Positions 36,025 through 45,049 of a stretch of 64,000 nt of DNA are shown in pieces. The notes under the pieces are model-generated. The model saw only the letters and a program-made list of their open reading frames with translations, did not search any database and was not told the DNA's origin. Made by a program: the position numbers and the translations under genes. The stretch comes from Acinetobacter sp. ANC 4169 (GTDB lineage: Bacteria > Pseudomonadota > Gammaproteobacteria > Pseudomonadales > Moraxellaceae), in the NCBI RefSeq assembly GCF_002135355.1, contig NZ_NEGE01000002.1, positions 206,426 through 270,425 of the forward strand, written 5' to 3'. Each line of letters starts with the position of its first letter. Positions within the stretch are counted from its first letter, which is position 1.

Positions 36025-36632
36025 GCATCACCCAATAAAAATTGATGGTACGGTGTTAATGGCCCCTGCAAAACCTGGGCATGATAAGTCCCAAAAGTTA
36101 ATTGTCGGGTTTGAAATTCAAATTGCTGCTGTGAAATTTTTTCAATACGCTCAAAAACAGCATCACTATTGATATTGTCTTTATATAAACCCAAAGTGAT
36201 ATGCGGACAATACTGTAAGGGGGCGACTTCTTTTGAACAGGCATAGAACTGTTGGCGTATCTGGGCCAAGCTTCCTTCAGTATCTTCAATTTCAATAAAA
36301 AGCGCACTTTCAAAACTATTTAAGTTACCCGTCTTTAATTTAAATAAAGATTTTTGTGCTGAGTTTAAAGTTTCAATCTGTTGTTGTAATTGCTGCTGGC
36401 TAAAATCGTCATCCCAAGCAGGTTTATGTGCGGTCAGAAATCCGCAAATAAACAAGGTAATATGAAACTGGCGCGTATTGGGCGTATACAGCAGGTCGGA
36501 AAAGTGCTGACGCAGGTGGTGTAAATAATGCAGTAATTCAGGCTGCTGTATTTCCAGATACCAGAGTGAATAATCCATGCGCCCCTTATGCCACTCAGGA
36601 TAATCCTGTGCAAGCGTGGGTACAACTGGCAT
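36021..36632 (-). CDS. 2H phosphoesterase superfamily protein
   Basis: About 203 residues from the ATG at 36632 (a GTG at 36650 is possible). Two His-x-Thr motifs stand about 95 residues apart: HITLFICG and HITLGLYK. These are the catalytic pairs of the 2H superfamily (2',3'-cyclic nucleotide phosphodiesterases and 2'-5' RNA ligases). The stop overlaps the cobU start, so it is co-translated with the cobalamin operon. Its role there is unknown; hydrolysis of a cyclic or activated nucleotide is possible. Confidence 0.75.
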   Translation of the reverse strand: MPVVPTLAQDYPEWHKGRMDYSLWYLEIQQPELLHYLHHLRQHFSDLLYTPNTRQFHITLFICGFLTAHKPAWDDDFSQQQLQQQIETLNSAQKSLFKLKTGNLNSFESALFIEIEDTEGSLAQIRQQFYACSKEVAPLQYCPHITLGLYKDNINSDAVFERIEKISQQQFEFQTRQLTFGTYHAQVLQGPLTPYHQFLLGDA

Positions 36633-36840
36633 AGAGGGTTTCAGAAACACGTAAAATTCACATTAAATTCAATCGGCTTATTTAACCATGAATTTTGCCA
36701 GATGAATCAAAGCTTTGGTTTAACAATATTCAGCTTATGCTGAAATTTATTCAGCTCGTCATGCAAAGCCTTATATAAATGACTTTTTTATAGATCCAGC
36801 GCCATGAGAATTACTGTATACAGTTCATTCCGATGAGCCT

Positions 36841-38082
36841 TTAGCTATCTGCCATATCATTCTGATTCAAGGATATTTTCTTCTTGTCCTGGGCAATAAC
36901 CATCATAGAAAAATAAACCATCAAACCCAGCATTAACAACAGCAGAAAATAATAGGGATAACTCTTATGCCACTGATACAAGCCGGTACTCAAGATTGGG
37001 CCTAAAACAAAACTAAAGGCCTGGGTTGCGGTACACCAGCTGGCGACTTTGGCTTGCATAGACTTCGGTGCATCTTTTGCCGCCCCCGTGGTAAATGCAG
37101 GAATTAAACACGCGACCGCAATCCCATAAAGAAGATAAACGAACTGGAAAATACGGATCTGTTCGGTCAGTACAGAAATGAGTAGTGCTGCGGTCAGGGA
37201 AAAAATGCCTACCCACAACAAACGATAGACCGACCATTGCAGATATCTGGAAATCAGGCTTTGCATAACCACCAGTGCAATACCCACAATTAAAGAACAC
37301 TGGGAAAAATATACGGCGCCTTTTGCAATACTCATGTGAAAATGATCCTGGATATAAAAACCGGCAGTCAAATTCACAGTCACAATTGCTAGATACAAAC
37401 TAAAGCCAAGCAGCAACCAGGCAGAACATTGATAAATGGAAAAGTCTGAATCTGTATTGGCTGCATTTAGAACATGCTCCTGTTGAGCAGATTGAATCGT
37501 GCTGCTACGTTCAAATCCAAACACAATCACCAGACTAATCAAACTCAAAATGATTATCGCAGCCCATAACGGAGCCAGGATGCCCCACGCTAACAGTAAA
37601 GTCGTTAAAAATGGGCCAATAATCACTCCTACGCTATTTAACGCGCCAAATTTTGACATGGTCTGGCTACGTTCTTGTTCTTCGACATAACGGGTCATCA
37701 CATAGGTTTGTAGCGCAATTTGCGGCATGGCCATAAATACCCCGGTTCCTGCACGAGCCGCCATGAGCAAACCAAACAAGCTGATTAATGACACCTGAAC
37801 CGACAGGCCATAGAGCAAGACGGCAGTGAAAATGCCCCAGGTAATGGTCATGCCAATAAAACCAAGGCTGAGCAACTGGTAAATCGAAAATTTATTTTGA
37901 TTTTTAGAAATATAAATGGCTGCTATCGCCATCAGTAATGCTCCACCCGAGACCATGGCACCGCCTTGCAGTTCCGAGAGCTTTAACTGACGAACCAGAG
38001 GCGCCAGCAAAGGTAAAATCATCGAGAAACTCGCCCCATTGGCCAGACTTGCTGCAATGAAGATTTTGTTATTTTTATCCAT
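36841..38082 (-). CDS. MFS transporter
   Basis: 413 residues, twelve helices. The N-terminal part has PLLAPLVRQLKLSELQGG and the loop after helix 2 is KNQNKFSIYQL, a degenerate motif A. RAGTGVFMAMPQIALQTYV and FGALNSVGVIIGPFLTTL are typical drug:H+ antiporter (DHA1) patterns. It stands alone between the cob operon and a TetR relic. The relic may be the remains of its former regulator, though it lies beyond the 5' end. The substrate is not deducible. Confidence 0.8.
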   Translation of the reverse strand: MDKNNKIFIAASLANGASFSMILPLLAPLVRQLKLSELQGGAMVSGGALLMAIAAIYISKNQNKFSIYQLLSLGFIGMTITWGIFTAVLLYGLSVQVSLISLFGLLMAARAGTGVFMAMPQIALQTYVMTRYVEEQERSQTMSKFGALNSVGVIIGPFLTTLLLAWGILAPLWAAIIILSLISLVIVFGFERSSTIQSAQQEHVLNAANTDSDFSIYQCSAWLLLGFSLYLAIVTVNLTAGFYIQDHFHMSIAKGAVYFSQCSLIVGIALVVMQSLISRYLQWSVYRLLWVGIFSLTAALLISVLTEQIRIFQFVYLLYGIAVACLIPAFTTGAAKDAPKSMQAKVASWCTATQAFSFVLGPILSTGLYQWHKSYPYYFLLLLMLGLMVYFSMMVIAQDKKKISLNQNDMADS

Positions 38083-38350
38083 GCTTTATTTTTAATTCCC
38101 ACTTGTGGTTTGTATTTATAAGAGACCAGAGGCAACACACACTAGCCCTTTCATGCTTTTTAGAACGAAATTTAGGACTTCACGCTATAGCTCAGGACAT
38201 AAGTTCGGCCTTGGACAGGTAATACCAATGCAATAAATTGATTATAAAAAGAGTTATATTCAGTATTTCAGACGCTGGAAAAATCAATCGCAGGTTCCCG
38301 AAGCCCATTTTGGTATTGGCAATCACATCCATTGTGGCAAGCCCATTGTT

Positions 38351-38560
38351 TCAGTTTGCAGCCGAGCTATATTTAATCGTATCTTGCCGGACTTTGTCAG
38401 TACCGCCAATCGCCAAAGCTTGTACGCGCAAGATCATATTATTAAATTGTCCAACTGCTAGATCGGGTTCTTTTAATGGCATGAGACAACTAGGATTCAG
38501 TTTTTGCCCAAGCCACTCTGAGTATTTTTTATTGATCCCGAGTATTAGCCAGTGTTCCAC
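38351..38560 (-). pseudogene. C-terminal relic of a TetR-type regulator
   Basis: A 69-codon frame opens at GTG and reads MEHWLILGINKKYSEWLGQKL, then KEPDLAVGQFNNMILRVQALAIGGTD. The pattern of an acidic residue, D-L-A and Q-F in the last helices resembles TetR/AcrR ligand domains. There is no N-terminal helix-turn-helix in this window, so only a fragment survives. The surrounding 38083-38640 holds nothing else I can call. Confidence 0.35.
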
Positions 38561-38586
38561 CTAATGTCTATCCATAGTGTATAGCA

Positions 38587-38617
38587 TATAAAAAAGCCCT
38601 AAATTTGTTTAGGGCTG
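38587..38617 (-). terminator. terminator of the ybaK gene
   Basis: AGCCCTAAA/TTTAGGGCT stem with a 4-base loop, followed on the minus strand by TTTTTTATA. It is 24 bp beyond the stop codon. Confidence 0.85.
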
Positions 38618-38640
38618 ATTAGAATCATTGAAGTCAATTT

Positions 38641-39108
38641 TTACACGTCTAGCACATCTGCAAATTCTGCGCCCAAGATCTGGGCTAAATCTTGTGGTTT
38701 TACACCTATATCCAGGCCTCTTTTACCACCACTGACATATATTTTTTGCAACTGCTGTGCTGAAGCATCGATGACCGTTTTTAAACGCTTTTTCTGACCC
38801 ACTGGGCTAATCCCCCCGACCAGATAACCTGTTAAGCGTTCGGCATTTTTAGGATCGGCCATCTGCAATTTTTTACAGCCCACTGCCGCTGCCACTTTTT
38901 TTAAATTCAATTGGTGATTCACTGGTAATACTGCTACAAAATAGTTCTTATCATCGGTGACTAATAAGGTTTTAAATACTTCTTCAACACTTAGCCCCAG
39001 TTTCTCGGCCGCTTCCAGACCGAAACTTTTAACATTGGCATCGTGTTCATATTCATGGATAGAAAATTCAATTTTATTTGATTTTAAAACTTTGCAAGCA
39101 GGTGTCAT
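38641..39108 (-). CDS. ybaK: Cys-tRNA(Pro)/Cys-tRNA(Cys) deacylase YbaK
   Basis: 155 residues of the YbaK/ProX editing fold: [44 protein letters not shown], the catalytic Lys region [14 protein letters not shown] and [17 protein letters not shown]. It hydrolyses mischarged Cys-tRNA(Pro) in trans. It is monocistronic. Confidence 0.92.
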   Translation of the reverse strand: MTPACKVLKSNKIEFSIHEYEHDANVKSFGLEAAEKLGLSVEEVFKTLLVTDDKNYFVAVLPVNHQLNLKKVAAAVGCKKLQMADPKNAERLTGYLVGGISPVGQKKRLKTVIDASAQQLQKIYVSGGKRGLDIGVKPQDLAQILGAEFADVLDV

Positions 39109-39524
39109 TTTTTGATGATTTTAAAAACGAGATAAGTAAATTATAGGCTTTTTAAAAGTGAATGTTTAGCTTGCTTAGGCTATTTTTTGGTTTCATGTTT
39201 ATATCTAATGAATCTATAAAAACTCTGAAAACCGTTTTAGGACTTATATTTTAAAACCAAATTATAGATGTGGCTAAAACCTAAAGAAGTATTAAGTGCT
39301 TCCCCATATTCTACTGTCGACTAGACTCGGCATTTCTCTAAAAATAACAATGGAGATACTTAGGATATGTCTTCCCTTACTCGGCCTAACTTTGATCGAT
39401 ATACAATTGATTGAAAAATTGGTTTTATCCAAGCAACCTGCTATAGAGAAATACTTAGGTGTAAATCAGATCTCTTAAAAAATATGATTTTAGAATTTAA
39501 AAAAGTAGATCCAAGTGATGATAT

Positions 39525-39557
39525 AAAGCGTGGACATTGCATCCACGCTTTTTAATT
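39525..39557. terminator. hairpin between gap and marR
   Basis: AAAGCGTGGA/TCCACGCTTT with a 7-base loop and a T-run on the plus side. It lies 10 bp from the stop of the minus-strand marR. The 450-bp gap 39109-39524 contains short plus-strand frames (for example 39296-39478), but I see no signs that they are genes. Confidence 0.6.
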
Positions 39558-39566
39558 AAATTGAGA

Positions 39567-40031
39567 TCAATGTGCCAAGTTTCTGAAGATAAGTTTAAGG
39601 CTGTCTAGCATTTTTTCAATTTGTAGCGGGGTCAAACCTTCAAAAGATTGATCTAGAACAATGTGACTAAGATCGTTAATTTTTTGCACCATTTGCTCGC
39701 CCATATGGGTTAAAACGACCCGGGTAATTCGTGCATCATCTTCACAACAATAAGTATGCACTAAGCCTTCATCTTTCAGACGGTAAATAATTTTCGTCGT
39801 GGTCGACATCTTGAAAATCAACATATCGGATAAATCGGATACACTCGCGTTGGGCTTGGATTTTAAAGCCAGTAAAATACGACGACGAGAATTATCCAGA
39901 CCATATTTTTTTAACGCATGATCCACATTTTGCACATATTGAGAATGTACTTGAGTAATCCAGTAGTATGGAAAATTATCTAGATTGAACTCAGATGCTG
40001 CAGAAAAAAATTTACTGTACTTGGTTGTCAT
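39567..40031 (-). CDS. MarR family transcriptional regulator
   Basis: 154 residues with the MarR fold; the DNA-binding part reads LLALKSKPNASVSDLSDMLIFKMSTTTKIIYRLKDEGLVHTYCCEDDARITRVVLTHMG, and a Cys-Cys pair sits at the wing, which could act as a redox switch. The second of two adjacent ATGs (40031) is taken as the start. It has no operon partner; its target is unknown. The RNA candidate at 40222-40340 lies upstream of it on the same strand. Confidence 0.82.
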   Translation of the reverse strand: MTTKYSKFFSAASEFNLDNFPYYWITQVHSQYVQNVDHALKKYGLDNSRRRILLALKSKPNASVSDLSDMLIFKMSTTTKIIYRLKDEGLVHTYCCEDDARITRVVLTHMGEQMVQKINDLSHIVLDQSFEGLTPLQIEKMLDSLKLIFRNLAH

Positions 40032-40221
40032 CATTATGACCTCTAATTTATTGTTGTAATTTAAATTATTTTAAGTTTAGAAAAACTATTTAAAATAATT
40101 TGTTTTTTGCAATATGTATTAAATTATTTTTATTGCTTATTGAGATATTCAGTTTCTTATAAATTGATCGAAAAAGCTACAAAATATATTCAATGTTGTC
40201 TAACAAAATTCGTATAAAATA

Positions 40222-40340
40222 AAAAACCCGGCGTCCTGCCGGGATTTTTCGTATTTGATGCTTAGATCTGACTCCTGTCTGATCTTACATTCCTTGTTCG
40301 ATCTATTCTTTTTATTCTGTGGAACTTCCTGTTCTCTATG
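40222..40340 (-). ncRNA. candidate CsrA/RsmA-sequestering small RNA (CsrB/RsmY/RsmZ-like)
   Basis: About 118 bases on the minus strand contain four hairpins, each exposing AGGA in the loop: GAAC-AGGAA-GTTC (40322-40334), ACA-AGGAA-TGT (40287-40297), GATCaGAC-AGGA-GTCaGATC (40265-40284) and CCCGGC-AGGAC-GCCGGG (40227-40243). The last is followed by six T and is an intrinsic terminator. A GGGGA within TATG...CATA lies at the 5' side. A TATGAT -10 element at 40346-40351 places the start near 40339. There is no open frame. Repeated A(N)GGA hairpin loops define the RNAs that titrate CsrA/RsmA. The fold and function are predictions from reading the sequence. Confidence 0.7.
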
Positions 40341-40395
40341 TCCCCATCATAAGAAATTACAGTGAAGTCGTATAGCCGCAAAGGGCCGAGATTTA

Positions 40396-40413
40396 TGTGA
40401 GCATATGCGTACA
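40396..40413 (-). promoter_or_regulatory. GacA-box-like upstream activating site
   Basis: On the minus strand TGTACG-CATATG-CTCACA. The GacA consensus is TGTAAG, six bases, CTTACA; each half site matches in five of six positions with exact spacing. The centre is about 65 bp upstream of the inferred start of the RNA at 40339, the usual distance for GacA-controlled sRNA promoters, and no -35 box is seen. Confidence 0.5.
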
Positions 40414-40764
40414 AGATTGGCTAAAAACCATCCCGGTTTTATCTGTAAAAATTGGGGATAGTTTTTGCTCTGAGAAGGTCGAAAACATTGAAAAATTTCA
40501 TTTTGAATAAAAAATAATCAATTCTATTGACTGACTATATCAAAACCGCTCATAAAAAAGCCGACTTGCTTCCAGGCTAGTTTTTAGCTGTTTTTTTGAG
40601 CAGTCTAAAATATATAAATATATGATTTTATTTAAATAATTAAAATGTATTTCGTATAAGCACCATTATGTTAAATAGATAGCGAATTGGTAGAAAAATC
40701 CAGTTTTTAAAATTTCAAATAAGAGGTTTTATGCTAAATCTATTCTGATATATTAAGAATTCAT

Positions 40765-41166
40765 ATGGCTAACTATAATTATCTTATAAATATGAGAAAT
40801 ATAATAAAATTAGTAATAATTCCTTTATGTATTGCATCAGCTAAGGCTGAAAAAACATATAACGGACCATATAGCGAACACGTTGCGAAAAAATGTATAG
40901 GTATGGGAAAGCTATCAGATTTGATTTATAGATCTAGGATGGAAGAAAAACTATCTAAAGATGAAGTCATAGCTAAAATTAGAAATCTTATAAATAACAC
41001 TCCTAATTTTCCCGAACCACAAGATTTTATTGAAGTAAGCAATAATCTTATCGATAAAGTTTTTCAGTATCCGAAACCTAAGAACTATAAAATTAAACTT
41101 CAGCAAATCGATAGTATGAGAATAGAAACAGTTCATAATTGCCTAGACAAATATAGTATTAGTTAA
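40765..41166 (+). CDS. AT-rich secreted hypothetical protein
   Basis: 133 residues. A signal peptide (RNIIKLVIIPLCIASAKA) suggests export; an ATG at 40792 would give a tidier signal sequence, but aagaa precedes the ATG at 40765. The mature part is Lys/Asn/Ile-rich with two Cys (KKCIGMG, HNCLDK) that may pair. Its base composition is clearly lower in GC than its neighbours, which points to acquisition. No family recognised. Confidence 0.6.
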   Translation: MANYNYLINMRNIIKLVIIPLCIASAKAEKTYNGPYSEHVAKKCIGMGKLSDLIYRSRMEEKLSKDEVIAKIRNLINNTPNFPEPQDFIEVSNNLIDKVFQYPKPKNYKIKLQQIDSMRIETVHNCLDKYSIS

Positions 41167-41274
41167 ATTGCTAGAAATTATTTAGACACCTTATAGTTTT
41201 CTGAAATTAACATAATACACGTTATGCAAAATGTAATTAAATTGTCATATAGAATCAATATAATACGATGTTGT

Positions 41275-41307
41275 AAAAGCCCATTCACCCTCGAATGGGC
41301 TTTTTTT
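41275..41307. terminator. strong intrinsic terminator
   Basis: AAAAGCCCATTC/GAATGGGCTTTT stem, 6-base loop, seven T on the plus strand. It lies between the hypothetical gene and the convergent alkB and probably serves both. Confidence 0.85.
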
Positions 41308-41364
41308 ATGATTGATCATTTAAAGACGCATTCAAAAAATATTAAATGTTCAACTTGCCGCCCG

Positions 41365-42585
41365 TTATTCTTTATTTAACAACCGATCAACCACACCAAA
41401 CTTCTTGAATATGCTGGCACGGCGTTTTGGATGAATATTGGCTTTGCTTAAATCGCCTTGATAATGATCGAATACGCGTTTATCCATCATTTTAAACCAG
41501 AGCGATGGAATCATTGCTGGCAAGAGCATGGTGGCATAACCGCTCGGCAATTCAGGCGCTTCATCAAAATGGCGTAAGGCCTGAAATGGACGTGTCGGAT
41601 AGGCATGATGATCGGAATGACGCTGCAACTGGTATAAAAACAGGTTGGTAGTAATATTATTATTATTCCAGCTATGCTCAGGCATGGTACGCGTATAAGT
41701 CCCATCTTCCTTTTTATCGCGCATTAAACCGTAATGTTCAATGTAGTTAATAATTTCAAATAAGCTCACCCCATAAAAAGCCTGCGTAGCTAAATAAGGC
41801 AACACTTCTTTGCCAAACAACTTCAGCATGGTGGCATGAAAACCAGCACTCATTGCCCAGCCTTGAAACAGCTCATTTTCCGCACTAAAGAAAGATAAAC
41901 CTTTGCGTTTTAAACGGTTCTTTTCAATTTCAATGGCCGACTTGATGCCGCCAAATACCGTTCTTGGCCAGAATTCATAGAAACTTTCTCCCATTTTAGA
42001 AGATGCAGGATCTTCAGGTGTTGCCGCACGTTTATGGTGGCCATAAGGATGTTCAACACGAAAATGATTATAAAATAGTGGCATTAATGTGGCATGAGCA
42101 AGGTAATGATCTTTCTTATGCGGTCTATGTGACAGCTCATGCGCTGTATTCACGCCCACACCATTAATCGCCCCCATGGAAATTCCCAACAGGATCTGAT
42201 CGACAAAAGAAGTCTCTTTACGGCTCACCACATAACCGGCAAAAAGATTGGCAGCCATCTGCAAGGGAATAAATAATTTTACAATCCGGTCATAATAAGG
42301 GTCTGCAACCAGCGATTTAATTTCGTCATCATTGGGATTATTACTGTCATTGCCCACCAGTGCATCAATACTGGGAATAATCACGTGCAGCAATAAAGGG
42401 CCACCCAAGGCAAATATTTTTTTCGTAGCTTTAGGGCCAAACTGGTAACCGGCCAAAATCCCCATGCCAATCACTGGTAAACCTGGACTCAGCAGCCACC
42501 AATAACGTTTTTTATCGAGTGCCAGACCTGAAGCAGTTTGCATGGTTAACGTTGTTTTTTGATCAATTTGTACTGGTGCATTCAT
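41365..42585 (-). CDS. alkB: alkane 1-monooxygenase (AlkB/AlkM type)
   Basis: 406 residues, integral membrane di-iron hydroxylase. All His motifs are present in order: HELSHRPHKKDH, EHPYGHHKRAATPEDP, NYIEHYGL and LQRHSDHHAYPTR. It oxidises the terminal methyl of medium or long n-alkanes to 1-alkanols in the inner membrane, with electrons from rubredoxin and rubredoxin reductase encoded elsewhere. A divergent AraC-type gene starts 194 bp away, the same layout as alkM-alkR in Acinetobacter. Confidence 0.92.
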   Translation of the reverse strand: MNAPVQIDQKTTLTMQTASGLALDKKRYWWLLSPGLPVIGMGILAGYQFGPKATKKIFALGGPLLLHVIIPSIDALVGNDSNNPNDDEIKSLVADPYYDRIVKLFIPLQMAANLFAGYVVSRKETSFVDQILLGISMGAINGVGVNTAHELSHRPHKKDHYLAHATLMPLFYNHFRVEHPYGHHKRAATPEDPASSKMGESFYEFWPRTVFGGIKSAIEIEKNRLKRKGLSFFSAENELFQGWAMSAGFHATMLKLFGKEVLPYLATQAFYGVSLFEIINYIEHYGLMRDKKEDGTYTRTMPEHSWNNNNITTNLFLYQLQRHSDHHAYPTRPFQALRHFDEAPELPSGYATMLLPAMIPSLWFKMMDKRVFDHYQGDLSKANIHPKRRASIFKKFGVVDRLLNKE

Positions 42586-42779
42586 GCTCGCGATCTTCCT
42601 TATTTTCTGTTCTCCCTTTATATTTCTAGAAATGCAGCATCAAGAACAGTTGTAAACGTCCAAAAAACCTATGCAAGCGTTCTTGGCGTAAATAGCCCCA
42701 ATTTGTCCTATAAACACATGCTGGAATAAATTCAGGCTTTTTATAATTTTTAGTCAAGATGAAGACAGAAACATAAGAC

Positions 42780-43703
42780 ATGGATGCCTTAAGTAAAATT
42801 TTTGATGATATTCATCTGAATAAATCTGAATATATTTATTTAAAACCGCAAGGCAACTGGGCCTATGCTTATCAGGAACAGGATGCCATGATTGGCTATG
42901 TGGTTCTGGTGGGCACGCTCAACATACAATTTGAATCGCAAAAAATGCTGCAACTGGAAGCGGGAGATTTGATCCTGATCCCTTCTGGACAGACCCATAG
43001 CTGTCACAGTAATAATAAAAATAACTTAATTGAAGCACTTAATATTACAGGGCTTTTTGATGAAAAAAGGCAAGAAACCATTGAGTTTGGCAGTGAGAGC
43101 GGTGAACCGGCGCTAATTTTGGCCATCCGTTGTCATATCGATACCATTATGGCTCGGCCTTTACTGAATGCCCTGCCCGACTATATTCATATTCAGCATA
43201 TTACCGGCAGTACCGCGCCTGAATGGCTGCAAATAGGCCTACATTTTTTGGCTGTGGAAGCCTATCAGCTGCGTCCGGGTCGCGACAAAATTCTCGACCA
43301 TCTGGTGAGTATTCTTTTTATTGAATGTGTACGTGATTATATTGCCCAGTTACAGGATTCCAATAACTGGCTGCGCGCGCTTGCCCATGCCGAACTGGCC
43401 AATGCCCTGGCAGCCATTCATGGCAAACCTGAACGGCCCTGGACAGTAGAAAGTCTGGCCGAACAATGTTGCATGTCTCGTTCCAAATTTGCGACTTTAT
43501 TTAGCACGATTGTTGGGGAAACACCGCTGGCTTATTTACAGCAATACCGCTTCCGTTTGGCTTCGCAGCATTTGCGTGAAGGGCAATTATCGATCCAGCA
43601 AATTGCCCACCGTGTCGGATATTCTTCCGAAACCGCCTTTAGTCAAACCTTTAAACGGCTGTTTCATCTAACTCCGAGCCAATATCGCCAGCAGTTCCAG
43701 TAA
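42780..43703 (+). CDS. AraC family regulator, AlkR-like by position
   Basis: 307 residues. The N-terminal half is a cupin-type ligand domain (LEAGDLILIPSGQTHSCHS), and the C-terminal half has two helix-turn-helix units, the second being SIQQIAHRVGYSSETAFSQTFKRLFHLTPSQYR, an AraC signature. It is divergent from alkB, so it may activate it in the presence of alkanes. AlkR of A. baylyi is also AraC/XylS-like, but I cannot confirm that this cupin-domain protein is its ortholog. Confidence 0.82.
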   Translation: MDALSKIFDDIHLNKSEYIYLKPQGNWAYAYQEQDAMIGYVVLVGTLNIQFESQKMLQLEAGDLILIPSGQTHSCHSNNKNNLIEALNITGLFDEKRQETIEFGSESGEPALILAIRCHIDTIMARPLLNALPDYIHIQHITGSTAPEWLQIGLHFLAVEAYQLRPGRDKILDHLVSILFIECVRDYIAQLQDSNNWLRALAHAELANALAAIHGKPERPWTVESLAEQCCMSRSKFATLFSTIVGETPLAYLQQYRFRLASQHLREGQLSIQQIAHRVGYSSETAFSQTFKRLFHLTPSQYRQQFQ

Positions 43704-43704
43704 A

Positions 43705-44898
43705 TTATGCCTGATCAGATGGGGCTGCATTTAAGGTATTTAAGATAGCCTGAACCGGATCTTCACTATTTCCTGCCAGCAGCTGCTTGTGCATAGTGAT
43801 ATGCTGCATGGCCTGAATTTGTGCAGTTTCAATATTCATCAGTTTTTCAATTTCGGCAGCCAAATTTTCTGGTGTTGCATCATGCTGAATCAATTCCCGA
43901 ATGACTTTTTTGCCCGCAATAATATTCGGTAAGGAATAATACGGAATCTTGATCAGGAACTTGACCACTACATAAGTCAGCCAGTTTAACTTATAAAAAG
44001 TCACCATCGGACGGTGTAACAGCATCGCTTCTAGGGTAGCGGTTCCCGAAGCCAATGCTACAATATTGGAAGCATTCATCACCTGACGGCCAATCTTCGA
44101 TTCAGTATCGGTATTTTCCAGCAGGCATACTTTAGCCACCAAATCTGCAGGATATTGTTGTAGCAATGCCTCAATCTGCTGCTTGCGTGCATCATTAATC
44201 GCAGGAATGAGAAACACATATTCCGGGTGTTTTTGACTGACGATTTTGGCTGCATCCAGCACCAATGGACCCAGTCTTTCAATTTCACCACGGCGGCTAC
44301 CCGGTAACAGCGCAATATGCTTTTGTTCTACATTCAAGTCCAGCTCTTGTTTGGCTTCAATCAGAGGATTTTGCAAAGGCAATTGACTGGCGAGTGGATG
44401 CCCCACGAATGCGGCTGGCACATCAAATTTTTTATAAAAAGTTTTCTCGAACGGAAATAAGCACAGCACCAGATCGATACTGGCTTTAATGCCATGCACC
44501 CGTCCCTGACGCCAAGCCCAGACCGAAGGACTGACATATTGCACGGTTTTAATCGGCAGATTTTTCTGCTTTAAACTTTTAGATAAACGTAAATTAAAGT
44601 CTGGCGCATCAATACCGACAAAAACATCGACCGGGTCTTTGCTCCAGGTATCAACCAATCCATCACGCACGGCAAAGAGTTTTTTAAGATCTTTAAGCAC
44701 TTCCACAATGCCCATAACCGACAAAATATCCATTGGATAATAGCTTTTGAAACCCTCAGCGATCATCTGCGGACCACCGATGCCTTCAAATTCAGCATCA
44801 ATGCCTTGCTCTCGAAAACGGCGGATGAGTTTAGCGCCCAGTGTATCTCCAGACACTTCCCCGACAACGATACCGATTTTAAGCTTCCGATTTTGCAA
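43705..44898 (-). CDS. lpxB: lipid-A-disaccharide synthase
   Basis: 397 residues starting KIGIVVGEVSGDTLGAKLI, with the GIGGPQM, YVSPSVWAWRQGR, LPGSRRGEI and ASGTATLE motifs of GT19 LpxB. It joins UDP-diacylglucosamine and lipid X at the inner membrane in lipid A synthesis. It is convergent with the AraC gene with a 1-bp gap and stands alone rather than in the common lpxD-fabZ-lpxA-lpxB cluster. Confidence 0.93.
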   Translation of the reverse strand: MQNRKLKIGIVVGEVSGDTLGAKLIRRFREQGIDAEFEGIGGPQMIAEGFKSYYPMDILSVMGIVEVLKDLKKLFAVRDGLVDTWSKDPVDVFVGIDAPDFNLRLSKSLKQKNLPIKTVQYVSPSVWAWRQGRVHGIKASIDLVLCLFPFEKTFYKKFDVPAAFVGHPLASQLPLQNPLIEAKQELDLNVEQKHIALLPGSRRGEIERLGPLVLDAAKIVSQKHPEYVFLIPAINDARKQQIEALLQQYPADLVAKVCLLENTDTESKIGRQVMNASNIVALASGTATLEAMLLHRPMVTFYKLNWLTYVVVKFLIKIPYYSLPNIIAGKKVIRELIQHDATPENLAAEIEKLMNIETAQIQAMQHITMHKQLLAGNSEDPVQAILNTLNAAPSDQA

Positions 44899-45049
44899 GA
44901 CTTTTATCCTCTTTATGCCGTATATTTTGCAGTTAGGCCTATTTTAACATAGGCCTTTCAATTTAATTGATCATGCCCTAAGCTTTTGAAATACTTCAAA
45001 ACAAGCGTTGTTTTATAGCATAGCTATGTTGGGTTTAATTCAGCAATGA

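Noticed and set aside
33060..36840. A cobalamin riboswitch ahead of the cob operon
   Set aside because: No B12-box-like sequence or the typical paired leader was seen in the 190 bp upstream of the 2H gene.
39296..39478. 60-codon plus-strand frame
   Set aside because: Its residue pattern does not look like a conserved protein, there is no ribosome binding site, and an overlapping frame is equally open.
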